Shown here: positions 41,616 through 49,611 of the stretch, piece after piece
How positions within the stretch are numbered: the first letter of the stretch is position 1
Layout: the number at the start of each line of letters is the position of its first letter
NCBI RefSeq assembly: GCF_019204045.1
Contig: NZ_JAGSPC010000001.1
Coordinates: forward strand, 2,046,001 to 2,110,000
From: Erythrobacter crassostreae
Lineage (GTDB): Bacteria > Pseudomonadota > Alphaproteobacteria > Sphingomonadales > Sphingomonadaceae
Direction of reading: 5' to 3'
DNA length: 64,000 nucleotides
The notes under the pieces: model-generated
Database searches by the model: none
Told to the model about the DNA's origin: nothing
Seen by the model: the letters and a program-made list of their open reading frames with translations, nothing else
Position numbers and translations under genes: made by a program

Positions 41616-43894
41616 TGGCCGATTTCCTGCTTGAACTCCGATCCGAAGAAATCCCTGCTCGCATGCAAAAGGGCGCGCGCGGCGAACTGGAAAAGCTGTT
41701 CCGCCGCGAGATGGACGCTGCCGGTGTCACCTCTGGCGATCTGACGGTGTGGTCCACACCGCGCCGCCTTGCTTTGATTGCGCGAGGGCTTCCGACCGAG
41801 ACGGAAGCTGTGCGCGAGGAAGCCAAAGGGCCGCCTGTTGGCGCTCCGGATCAGGCCGTTGATGGTTTCTGCCGCAAGAACGGCGTGGATCGCGGTGCTC
41901 TGGAAGTGCGCGAGGTGAAGGGCCGCGAGACGTATTTCGCAGTTATCGAAAAGCCGGGACAGGCCGTCGCCGATCTGCTTGCCGCTGCGATCCCTGCGAT
42001 CATCCGCGATTTTTCTTGGCCCAAAAGCATGCGCTGGGGCGATGCCTCGGTCAGCAGCGAAAGCCTGAAATGGGTGCGGCCATTGTCCGGCATCATTGCG
42101 CTGCTCGATGGCGAAGTGGTGCCCGTCGTCGCTTACGGTATTGTCAGCGGCAATGTGACACGCGGGCACCGTTTCCACTCCGCTGGCGAAATCGCGATTT
42201 CCGGCGCGGACACTTATGCAGGCAATTTGCGCGAGGCGTCCGTGATTGTCGATCACGAAGAACGCGCCGCGATCATTCGCGAAGGCGCGCGCAAAGCCGC
42301 CGAGGCTGCGGGTCTGAAACTGGTCGAAGATGAAGGTCTGGTAGTCGAGAATGCAGGCCTGACTGAATGGCCAGAGCCGCTGCTTGGCCGGTTTGAGGAT
42401 GATTTCCTCGATGTGCCGCCGGAGACGATCCAGCTCACGGCGCGTGTGAACCAGAAATATTTTGTGTGCGAAGATGCGGACGGCAATCTGGCCAACGCAT
42501 TCATCTGCACCGCCAATATCGACGCAGCCGATCCGGCGGTGGTGGTGGACGGCAACCGCAAGGTTCTGGCCGCACGGCTTTCCGATGCGCGGTTCTTCTG
42601 GGAATTGGATCAGAAGAAGAAGCTCAAAGAGCACGCCAAGGGTCTGGAGCGGATTACCTTCCACGAGAAACTGGGCACGGTCGCCGACAAGGTTGAACGG
42701 GTCGCAAAGCTGGCGCGCTGGCTGTGCGAAGAGGGCATTGTGACGGATAGCACCGTTCGTCCTGAGCCTGTCGAAGGGCGAAATGGCAGCGAGGTTCGTA
42801 CTTCGACAAGCGCAGCACGAACGGCCGATGAATTGGCCGACCTCGCCGAACAGGCCGCGAAGCTGTGCAAGGCCGATCTGGTCACCGAAATGGTTGGCGA
42901 ATTTCCCGAACTGCAAGGCCTGATGGGCGGATATTACGCTGCCAAAGAAGGCCTGCCAGTCGAAGTGTCAGACGCGATCCGCGATCACTACAAGCCGGTG
43001 GGGCAGGGCGATGATGTGCCGACTGCGCCGGTGACGGTTGCGGTAAGTTTGGCGGATAAGCTGGATACGCTCGTTTCGTTCTTTGCGATTGATGAGAAGC
43101 CGACAGGATCGAAAGATCCGTTTGCGTTGCGGCGCGCCGCGATTTCAGTACTCCAACTGCTAGAAGCTTCTGACATTCGCCTAAGACTCGCTGTTTTCAT
43201 TGAGTGGTTTTTACCCATCGTAATTGATGCTCGGGTAGAGTCGGAGATTGTCGACAAAGTTGTGACCGACATAACTACCGTCCAGAAAGTACGAGGAGGC
43301 ACCACAGAGGACGAGATTCGAGCCTATTCGAAGCAGTTCGCTCGAGATTCACAACTCGTGGCAGAGATACCTTCTCAGGTTGAAAAGGCATTTTCGACCA
43401 TTCAGTTTTTCGCCGACCGCCTCAAAGTCCAGCAACGCGAAGCGGGTGTTCGCCACGATCTGATCGACGCTGTGTTTGCGCTTGGCGGTGAGGACGATCT
43501 CGTTCGTCTCCTCGCCCGCGTCCATGCGCTTCAGGCATTTGTCGAAACCGAGGACGGCACAAACCTCCTCGCCGGATACAAGCGCGCCGCAAACATCCTC
43601 AAGAAAGAAGAGTGGGAATCGAAAGAAGTTTCCTACTCGCCCGAGCCAGCCGAAAAGGCTCTTATCGATGCGCTCGACGCTGCCGAGCCAAAAGCGGCCA
43701 CGGCGATTGAGGCGGAGGATTTCGCCGCTGCCATGTCCGCTCTCGCGACTTTGCGCGCGCCTATCGACCGGTTCTTTGAAGATGTGATTGTCAACGCCGA
43801 TGAGCCGCATATCCGCGCGGCCCGGCTCGATTTGCTCGCACGGTTCCGCGATGCGGTGCACCGTGTGGCGGATTTCAGCCGGATCGAAGGGTAG
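41615..43894 (+). CDS. glyS: Glycyl-tRNA synthetase beta subunit with an in-frame palindromic insertion
   Basis: Binds tRNA for GlyQ. The 759-residue protein starts at 41615 ([17 protein letters not shown]) and has the typical N-terminal domain, the HD-like segment VADKVERVAKLARWLCEEGI, and the anticodon region FFADRLKVQQREAGVRHDLI. Length is above the roughly 690-720 I expect. Two additions explain it: a 70-bp palindromic element (42754-42823) translated as TVRPEPVEGRNGSEVRTSTS, and a low-GC stretch at about 43141-43400 with atypical sequence. Both keep the frame open, so the protein is probably functional. Confidence 0.95.
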   Translation: MADFLLELRSEEIPARMQKGARGELEKLFRREMDAAGVTSGDLTVWSTPRRLALIARGLPTETEAVREEAKGPPVGAPDQAVDGFCRKNGVDRGALEVREVKGRETYFAVIEKPGQAVADLLAAAIPAIIRDFSWPKSMRWGDASVSSESLKWVRPLSGIIALLDGEVVPVVAYGIVSGNVTRGHRFHSAGEIAISGADTYAGNLREASVIVDHEERAAIIREGARKAAEAAGLKLVEDEGLVVENAGLTEWPEPLLGRFEDDFLDVPPETIQLTARVNQKYFVCEDADGNLANAFICTANIDAADPAVVVDGNRKVLAARLSDARFFWELDQKKKLKEHAKGLERITFHEKLGTVADKVERVAKLARWLCEEGIVTDSTVRPEPVEGRNGSEVRTSTSAARTADELADLAEQAAKLCKADLVTEMVGEFPELQGLMGGYYAAKEGLPVEVSDAIRDHYKPVGQGDDVPTAPVTVAVSLADKLDTLVSFFAIDEKPTGSKDPFALRRAAISVLQLLEASDIRLRLAVFIEWFLPIVIDARVESEIVDKVVTDITTVQKVRGGTTEDEIRAYSKQFARDSQLVAEIPSQVEKAFSTIQFFADRLKVQQREAGVRHDLIDAVFALGGEDDLVRLLARVHALQAFVETEDGTNLLAGYKRAANILKKEEWESKEVSYSPEPAEKALIDALDAAEPKAATAIEAEDFAAAMSALATLRAPIDRFFEDVIVNADEPHIRAARLDLLARFRDAVHRVADFSRIEG
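42754..42823. repeat. REP-like palindromic element inside glyS
   Basis: A 70-bp element with 23-nt arms (42754-42776 and 42801-42823) that match at 20 of 23 positions when one arm is reverse-complemented. The arms begin CGTTCGT and end in TGTCGAAG, a motif I associate with dispersed intergenic repeats of sphingomonads. Here it lies in frame within glyS, adding a linker between the HD and following domains. Confidence 0.78.
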
Positions 43895-43895
43895 C

Positions 43896-43985
43896 CATGT
43901 TGGACAGTTGTCATGTGTGTCATACATGGCGATTTGGAAGTAAATACAGCCGCTTAAATGTGTATGAAATGGGTGACATGTTGGA
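43896..43985. repeat. Direct repeats in the glyS-ppdK spacer
   Basis: The 119-bp AT-rich spacer holds CATGTTGGA twice (43896-43904 and 43977-43985), with ATGTGT recurring three times between and around. This may be an operator for ppdK. No terminator for glyS is seen in it. Confidence 0.4.
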
Positions 43986-44013
43986 AAATGTGTCAAGCAA
44001 AGTAGGAAATTAA

Positions 44014-46686
44014 ATGTCGCAGCAAACGGTCTACACTTTCGGCGGAGCAGCCCCGCACGACGATCCCCGCCAGCGCGACAAGACGATCACCGGCGGCAAA
44101 GGCGCGAACCTGGCCGAAATGGCGAGCATCGGTCTGCCGGTCCCTCCCGGTTTCACGATCACGACCGAAGAAAGCGTCCGGTATCTGCGCGAAGGTGCGG
44201 ATTTCTCCGACGCGCTGCGCAGCGACGTGGCGAACGCGCTCAAACATATCGAAGCCGCCGTGGGCAAGAATTTCGGCGACGCAGCCGATCCGCTGCTCGT
44301 GTCAGTCCGATCTGGCGCGCGGGTTTCGATGCCGGGCATGATGGACACCGTGCTCAATCTCGGCCTGAACGATGCGACGGTTGAAGGGCTGGCGAACACA
44401 TCCGGCGATGAACGGTTCGCATGGGACAGCTATCGCCGGTTCATCCAGATGTATTCGGATGTGGTGCTGGGCCTAGATCACGGATTGTTCGAAGAAGCGT
44501 TGGAAATCGTCAAGGAAGACAATGGTTTCTACGCCGATACAGAGCTTTCTGCCGATGACTGGCGCGCTCTGGTTACCGAATTCAAAGCTCTGGTCGAACA
44601 AGAGCAGGGCAAGCCTTTTCCGCAGGATGTGACCGAGCAGCTATGGGGCGCAATCGCCGCTGTGTTCGACAGCTGGGATAGCGACCGCGCGAAAGTTTAC
44701 CGCCGCCTAAACGATATTCCCGCCGATTGGGGCACCGCCGTCAATGTTCAGGCGATGGTGTTCGGAAATATGGGCGACACATCAGCCACCGGCGTCGCCT
44801 TCACCCGCGATCCGGCGACCGGAAACCGCGCCTATTACGGCGAATATCTGATAAACGCGCAGGGCGAAGATGTCGTCGCGGGCATCCGTACGCCGCAATA
44901 TCTGACGAAAGATGCGCGCGAAACCGCCGGTGCCAAACCGCTCTCGATGGAAGAAGCGATGCCCGATGCTTACGGAGAGCTGGCGCGCGTGTTTGACCTT
45001 CTCGAAGCGCATTACAAAGACATGCAGGACATCGAGTTCACCGTGGAGCGCGGTAAGCTGTGGATGCTGCAAACACGATCGGGCAAGCGGACCGCGAAAG
45101 CGGCGCTGAAAATGGCGGTCGAGATGGTTGGCGAGGGGCTGATTGATGAGCAAGAGGCGGTGCGCCGCGTTGACCCGATGGCTTTGGATCAGTTGCTTCA
45201 CCCGACACTCGATCCGGATGCGCCGCGCGATGTTATGACCACTGGCTTGCCTGCATCGCCCGGCGCGGCAGCAGGTAAGATCGTGCTGGATGCCGACACG
45301 GCGGAGCAATGGTCGCAGCGCGGCGACAAAGTGATCCTTGTCCGTGTGGAAACATCGCCAGAGGACATTCACGGCATGCACGCGGCACAAGGCATCCTGA
45401 CGGCGCGCGGCGGCATGACGTCACACGCCGCCGTTGTGGCGCGCGGTATGGGCCGGCCATGCGTTTCGGGTGCCAGCGCGGTTTCGATTGATCGCGACAC
45501 GCGGACTTTGCGGATCGGCGACAAGGAATTGAAAGAGGGCGACGAAATCACTCTCGACGGGGCGAAGGGTCAGGTCATGCTTGGCATCGTACCGACCGTT
45601 GAACCTGAGCTGGTTGGCGATTTCGGCATCCTGATGGACTGGGCGGACAAATTGCGCCGGATGCGGGTGCGCACCAATGCGGAAACTCCGGACGATTGCC
45701 GGATGGCGCGTCAGTTTGGCGCGGAAGGCATCGGCCTTTGCCGCACAGAGCATATGTTCTTCGACGCGGGCCGGATCAGCGCGGTGCGCCAGATGATTCT
45801 TGCCGAAGACGAAGCTGGGCGGCGCAAGGCGCTTGAAGTCTTGCTGCCCGAACAGCGCGCGGATTTTACGGCGATTTTCGAAGTTATGGCGGGGCTACCG
45901 TGCACGATCCGACTGCTTGATCCGCCCTTGCATGAATTTTTGCCGCACAGCGATAGCGAGTTTGCAGACCTAGCCGATGCGACCGGCCTTGGTGTCGATC
46001 ACCTGAAACGCCGCGCGGGCGAATTGCACGAATTTAACCCGATGCTGGGCCATCGCGGTTGCCGCCTCGGGATTACCTTCCCCGAGATTTACGAGATGCA
46101 AGCGCGCGCCATTTTTGAAGCTGTTTGCGCCGTTCAAAAGGAAAGCGGCGAAGCGCCGCTGCCCGAGATCATGATCCCGCTGGTGGCGACACGCCGTGAG
46201 CTGGAAATTCTACGCGCTTTGGTTGAGCGCGTCGCGGAGGAAGTGTTTGAAGAGCAGGGCGCTCGCGTTGACTATCTCGTTGGCACGATGATCGAGCTTC
46301 CTCGCGCTGCCTTGATGGCCGGTGAGATCGCGCATGAAGGCGCGTTCTTCAGCTTCGGAACCAACGATCTGACGCAAACGACGCTTGGCGTATCGCGGGA
46401 CGATTCCGCGCGGTTCCTCGCGCCGTATGTTGATAAGGGCATCTTCCCGCGCGATCCGTTTGTCAGTCTCGATATTGATGGCGTTGGCCAGTTGGTCGAG
46501 ATGGCGGCAGATCGGGGCCGGGCGACGCGGCCCGATATCAAGCTCGGCATCTGCGGTGAACATGGCGGCGATCCGGCGAGCATTTCCTTCTGCGAAGAAG
46601 TCGGTCTCGATTATGTCAGCGCATCGCCATACCGCGTGCCGATTGCACGGCTTGCGGCGGCTCAGGCGGCGCTGGCTAAGGCTTAA
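44014..46686 (+). CDS. ppdK: Pyruvate, phosphate dikinase
   Basis: Reversibly converts pyruvate, ATP and phosphate into PEP, AMP and pyrophosphate. The 890-residue product has the ATP-grasp N-terminal domain (GGKGANLAEMASIGLPVPPG, VSVRSGARVSMPGMMDTVLN), the phosphohistidine domain with the catalytic His in GGMTSHAAVVARGMGRPCVS, and a C-terminal PEP/pyruvate barrel ending GICGEHGGDPASISFCEEVG. Near neighbour of eno in metabolism, though 28 kb away. Convergent with the methyltransferase gene (4-bp overlap). Confidence 0.97.
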   Translation: MSQQTVYTFGGAAPHDDPRQRDKTITGGKGANLAEMASIGLPVPPGFTITTEESVRYLREGADFSDALRSDVANALKHIEAAVGKNFGDAADPLLVSVRSGARVSMPGMMDTVLNLGLNDATVEGLANTSGDERFAWDSYRRFIQMYSDVVLGLDHGLFEEALEIVKEDNGFYADTELSADDWRALVTEFKALVEQEQGKPFPQDVTEQLWGAIAAVFDSWDSDRAKVYRRLNDIPADWGTAVNVQAMVFGNMGDTSATGVAFTRDPATGNRAYYGEYLINAQGEDVVAGIRTPQYLTKDARETAGAKPLSMEEAMPDAYGELARVFDLLEAHYKDMQDIEFTVERGKLWMLQTRSGKRTAKAALKMAVEMVGEGLIDEQEAVRRVDPMALDQLLHPTLDPDAPRDVMTTGLPASPGAAAGKIVLDADTAEQWSQRGDKVILVRVETSPEDIHGMHAAQGILTARGGMTSHAAVVARGMGRPCVSGASAVSIDRDTRTLRIGDKELKEGDEITLDGAKGQVMLGIVPTVEPELVGDFGILMDWADKLRRMRVRTNAETPDDCRMARQFGAEGIGLCRTEHMFFDAGRISAVRQMILAEDEAGRRKALEVLLPEQRADFTAIFEVMAGLPCTIRLLDPPLHEFLPHSDSEFADLADATGLGVDHLKRRAGELHEFNPMLGHRGCRLGITFPEIYEMQARAIFEAVCAVQKESGEAPLPEIMIPLVATRRELEILRALVERVAEEVFEEQGARVDYLVGTMIELPRAALMAGEIAHEGAFFSFGTNDLTQTTLGVSRDDSARFLAPYVDKGIFPRDPFVSLDIDGVGQLVEMAADRGRATRPDIKLGICGEHGGDPASISFCEEVGLDYVSASPYRVPIARLAAAQAALAKA

Positions 46687-47435
46687 CGCCAGCCAGTCAG
46701 GACAAGGATTTCGAAGGTCTCGGTGACTTTACCGTCTTCGTCGCGAAGGGTTTCAAACAGGTCGCGGGCACGCTGCCACCCTCGGCGGGTGATCGGCGGA
46801 GCCGGGCTGGCAAGCGAGCTGGTCAGGCCGTGGTCGCGGAGGTCGGAGACTAAAGTGTCCAGCGAACTGAAACGGACTTTGATCGGGTAGGAATCGACCA
46901 CTTGCCGTGAAAAACCGGCCCGTTCCAACAAGGCGGTACCGGCGCGAATGTCGACTTGCGGATGAATGCGAGCAGCGGGCCTTTCACCATCGGCCGCCAG
47001 AGCGAGCTGACGAAGCTTCGGGACGCTGCCCGCACCAGGAAACGCGGCAATAAACAAACCGCCTTCGCTAAGCGAATTGCGAGCATGAATTAACGCACCG
47101 GGAAGATCGTTGACGACTCCAAGACCGAGCAGGTGGATAATGCCCTCGAAGGCTTCCGGAGGGCCGGGGCGCTCCTCGTCGAAATCACCGAGCAGACCCA
47201 TATTGCCTGCACCACCTTTGGCATCAAGCGCGGTCAAAAGCTTGTGATTTGTATCCCCGATGACCAACGTCTTTTTTGGGGCGAAGTTCATAAAGTCGAG
47301 CCGTTCGGCGATATCGTCGGCAACCGCTTCCACAAGATAGGTTGCGCAATCCACCCGGTTCTGGCGCGCTCTTGCTCGATTCCACTTTGCAGCAGACTTT
47401 CGGCGATCAAATATTTGAGGCGGAGCCCGTTTCAT
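46683..47435 (-). CDS. SAM-dependent methyltransferase (BioC/NDUFAF5-like)
   Basis: A 250-residue protein starting at 47435 (MKRAPPQIFDRRKSAAK). The start FDRR and KWNRARARQN resemble the N-terminus of BioC/NDUFAF5-type methyltransferases; the central part has LVIGDTNHKL in place of the canonical motif I glycine loop, and SLSEGGLFIAAFPGAGSVPKL. The substrate could be a malonyl-ACP or protein arginine, but I cannot decide. It is convergent with ppdK and divergent from comF. Confidence 0.72.
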   Translation of the reverse strand: MKRAPPQIFDRRKSAAKWNRARARQNRVDCATYLVEAVADDIAERLDFMNFAPKKTLVIGDTNHKLLTALDAKGGAGNMGLLGDFDEERPGPPEAFEGIIHLLGLGVVNDLPGALIHARNSLSEGGLFIAAFPGAGSVPKLRQLALAADGERPAARIHPQVDIRAGTALLERAGFSRQVVDSYPIKVRFSSLDTLVSDLRDHGLTSSLASPAPPITRRGWQRARDLFETLRDEDGKVTETFEILVLTGWR

Positions 47436-47485
47436 AGCCAGCCCCCTGCCGTGCTTGCCAGCGCAGTGCAAGCCATGCGAGGTCT

Positions 47486-48307
47486 ATGCTCATGACATTG
47501 GGGCGCAATATTGCCGATGGTTTGAAACCAATCGTGGATCTCGTTTACCCGCCGCGCTGCCCGCTTTGCGGAGACGCGGTCGCGGACCAAGGCGGCTTGT
47601 GCGCTGATTGTTGGAGGCAGTTGGAAGTGCCGGGAGAGCCAGCCTGCTCTGCGTGCAATCGTCCAATGGGGGATACAACGGTAAAGGGTTACGAGCGCTG
47701 CTTTGTGTGCGAGGCTGACCCGCCGATGCATGACGGCATCCACGCGGCGACGTTGTATAATGATGCGTCTCGAAAGTTGATCCTGACTTACAAACACGGT
47801 CGCAAGATTGCACTCGCCCGGCTTCTTGCTCGCCTGATTGCAACGAAGATTCCGGACAGCGGTGATGACCTGCCGTTGCTTGTTCCGGTGCCATTGCATC
47901 GATGGCGGCTCTGGACGCGCGGCTTCAATCAGGCGGCTTTACTGGCGCAGGAGCTGGCAAAGTTGGGAAAGGGTCAAGTTCTAGTGGACGGGCTGATCAG
48001 GCGAAAAAGGACGCCAAGCCTCGGCGGATTGGGACAGCGCGAGCGCGAGAGGGCGTTGCGCGGGGCAATCTCTGTTCGCTCTTCGCGTGCTAGGGTGATT
48101 GCGGGTCGTGATGTTATTCTTGTCGATGATGTCCTTACGAGCGGGGCGACGAGCAATGCGTGCGTAGAGGCGATCCGCGGCGCAGAGGCGAAGTCCGTAC
48201 GGGTCGCGTGTTTTGCGCGTGTTGTGGATGGGGCAGGAATGCGGGGCGGCAAAAAGCAACCGGAAAACACAACGCCCGAGGCCATTACGACCCCGGGCGC
48301 CACGTGA
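47486..48307 (+). CDS. comF: ComF family protein (phosphoribosyltransferase-type)
   Basis: A 273-residue ComF-type protein linked to DNA uptake or amidophosphoribosyltransferase-like chemistry in other bacteria. It has an N-terminal zinc finger region (YPPRCPLCGDAVADQGGLCA, then CSACNRPMG and CFVCEADP) and a C-terminal phosphoribosyltransferase fold with LPLLVPVPLHRWRLWTRGFN and VILVDDVLTSGATSNACVEA (PRPP loop). A GC-rich inverted repeat spans the end of the gene. Divergent from the methyltransferase across about 50 bp. Confidence 0.88.
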   Translation: MLMTLGRNIADGLKPIVDLVYPPRCPLCGDAVADQGGLCADCWRQLEVPGEPACSACNRPMGDTTVKGYERCFVCEADPPMHDGIHAATLYNDASRKLILTYKHGRKIALARLLARLIATKIPDSGDDLPLLVPVPLHRWRLWTRGFNQAALLAQELAKLGKGQVLVDGLIRRKRTPSLGGLGQRERERALRGAISVRSSRARVIAGRDVILVDDVLTSGATSNACVEAIRGAEAKSVRVACFARVVDGAGMRGGKKQPENTTPEAITTPGAT

Positions 48308-48651
48308 CGAAATGGTTTGGAACCGCTCATAAAGAGCTCAGAAACCGACCCCCTAACTTCGGCCTCAGGATCCTATCCCTCATCGTTCAACCGGACCAAT
48401 CCAACACCCCGCTGTTGGGCTTCAGTCCAGCACCCCCTGAACCTTGGCACTTGCGCGCCGGTGTTCGGTGGAGAGCGTCTTACCGCTCGTGAAGGCGTTC
48501 TCTCATTGGAATGCCGATTGGAAAAGATGAAACCTTTGTCACATTCCATTTTGGGACGGATATGTGGTTATCGTGCAACAAATGATCGTAGGTGATGACC
48601 CGTTCACCGCTTGTGCGTATATTCAGCCCGCAATGAAGGAGCCAATCAATC
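48308..48651. other. 344-bp comF-hisI spacer, no supported gene
   Basis: No convincing coding sequence on either strand; a 92-codon open frame here lacks a ribosome site and any recognised motif. Short inverted repeats are present (for example CCAACA...TGTTGG at 48401-48418, and GAGAGCG...CGTTCTCTC around 48471-48503). It holds the hisI promoter and possibly a structured RNA; the evidence is weak. Confidence 0.4.
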
Positions 48652-49050
48652 GTGGACCAACCCACTCTATCTGCCGAGCAGCGCGAATCCGGATCTGAAT
48701 TTTCGCCAAGATTTGATGAGAAGGGTCTTTTGACAGCGGTGGTTGTCGATAGCGAAAGCCGCGATGTTCTGGTGGTTGCGTTCATGAATGCGGAGGCACT
48801 GCAAAAGACACGGACCACGGGCAACGTCCATTTCTGGTCTCGGTCCCGCAACCAGCTTTGGTTGAAGGGAGAGACTTCAGGAAATTTCCTCAAAGTTGAG
48901 CAGATCAGGGTCGATTGCGATCAAGATGCTATGGTGATCCTGGCGAGGCCTGCGGGCCCGACATGTCATACCGGTGAGACATCCTGTTTCTACCGCAAAC
49001 TTGATCTTGAAGTTGATGATCGTCGAGCTCTTTCACCTGTCTCTCGTTAA
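48652..49050 (+). CDS. hisI: Phosphoribosyl-AMP cyclohydrolase
   Basis: Third step of histidine synthesis: opens the purine ring of PR-AMP, using zinc. The 132-residue single-domain enzyme (no PR-ATP pyrophosphatase fusion) has FSPRFDEKGLLTAVVVDSES, VAFMNAEALQKT, FWSRSRNQLWLKGETSGNFL and the metal ligands in VDCDQDAMVI and GPTCHTGETSCF. Start is GTG at 48652, preceded by GAAGGAGCC. Not in a his operon. Confidence 0.95.
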   Translation: MDQPTLSAEQRESGSEFSPRFDEKGLLTAVVVDSESRDVLVVAFMNAEALQKTRTTGNVHFWSRSRNQLWLKGETSGNFLKVEQIRVDCDQDAMVILARPAGPTCHTGETSCFYRKLDLEVDDRRALSPVSR

Positions 49051-49059
49051 GGTCAGGAC

Positions 49060-49075
49060 TTGACGTTCACGTAAA
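49060..49075 (+). promoter_or_regulatory. MerR/LiuR-type operator
   Basis: TTGACGTTCACGTAAA is an imperfect palindrome of the form TTnACGTnnACGTnAA, 8 bp before the MerR ATG at 49084. From memory it resembles sites of LiuR-type regulators of acyl-CoA catabolism. Its first half is also a good -35 box, with TATGTC 17 bp downstream as a possible -10 element, which would give a leaderless or short-leader message. Confidence 0.55.
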
Positions 49076-49083
49076 GGGAAGGT

Positions 49084-49560
49084 ATGTCATTCTACATGGC
49101 TACCGCACCCGCACACGAATCCGCTGAGAAAACCACTGTCAACGAGCAGCGCCGCAATGGCGCACACCTTGACCGGCCTGATAAGCTGAGCCGCGAACAG
49201 TTTTCCATTTCCGACCTCACGTCTGAGTTTAAATGCACTGCACGCGCTCTTCGTTTCTACGAAGACGAGGGGCTGATTAGTCCGGCACGCGTCGGACTGA
49301 CCCGTGTGTATTCAAAGCGTGATCGCGCGCGGCTCGCATGGATCATGCGGGCCAAGAATGTCGGTTTTAGCCTCACCGAAATTCGCGAAATGATCGACCT
49401 TTACGATCTGGATGATGGGCGCGTTGAACAGCGCCGGGTTACCGTGGAAAGGTGCAAAGCGCATGTCGCGAAGCTTAAAGAGCAGCGTGCTGATATCGAT
49501 TCCTCGATCAAAGAATTGACTGATTTCGTCGCTGAAATTCAAAAATTAGAGCTTGGCTAA
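49084..49560 (+). CDS. MerR-family regulator (LiuR-like)
   Basis: A 158-residue regulator. The N-terminal DNA-binding domain is FSISDLTSEFKCTARALRFY, then EDEGLISPARVGLTRVYSKR and DRARLAWIMRAKNVGFSLTE, with a C-terminal coiled coil (VTVERCKAHVAKLKEQRADI). There are no metal-binding Cys clusters, which fits the acyl-CoA-linked subgroup. The first ATG (49084) or the second (49096, MATAPAHES) could start it. An ACGT-type operator lies directly upstream and the next gene is an acyl-CoA dehydrogenase, so autoregulation plus control of that enzyme is likely. Confidence 0.88.
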   Translation: MSFYMATAPAHESAEKTTVNEQRRNGAHLDRPDKLSREQFSISDLTSEFKCTARALRFYEDEGLISPARVGLTRVYSKRDRARLAWIMRAKNVGFSLTEIREMIDLYDLDDGRVEQRRVTVERCKAHVAKLKEQRADIDSSIKELTDFVAEIQKLELG

Positions 49561-49611
49561 GAGCCTCGCTTTCCGCCAGTTAGAACATTCGCACACAAAA
49601 GGGATTGAGTG

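Noticed and set aside
41510-42916. 468-codon open frame antisense to glyS
   Set aside because: Shadow of glyS; no ribosome site or domain.
48308-48595. 92-codon open frame between comF and hisI
   Set aside because: No ribosome site, no known motif, composition unlike a protein.
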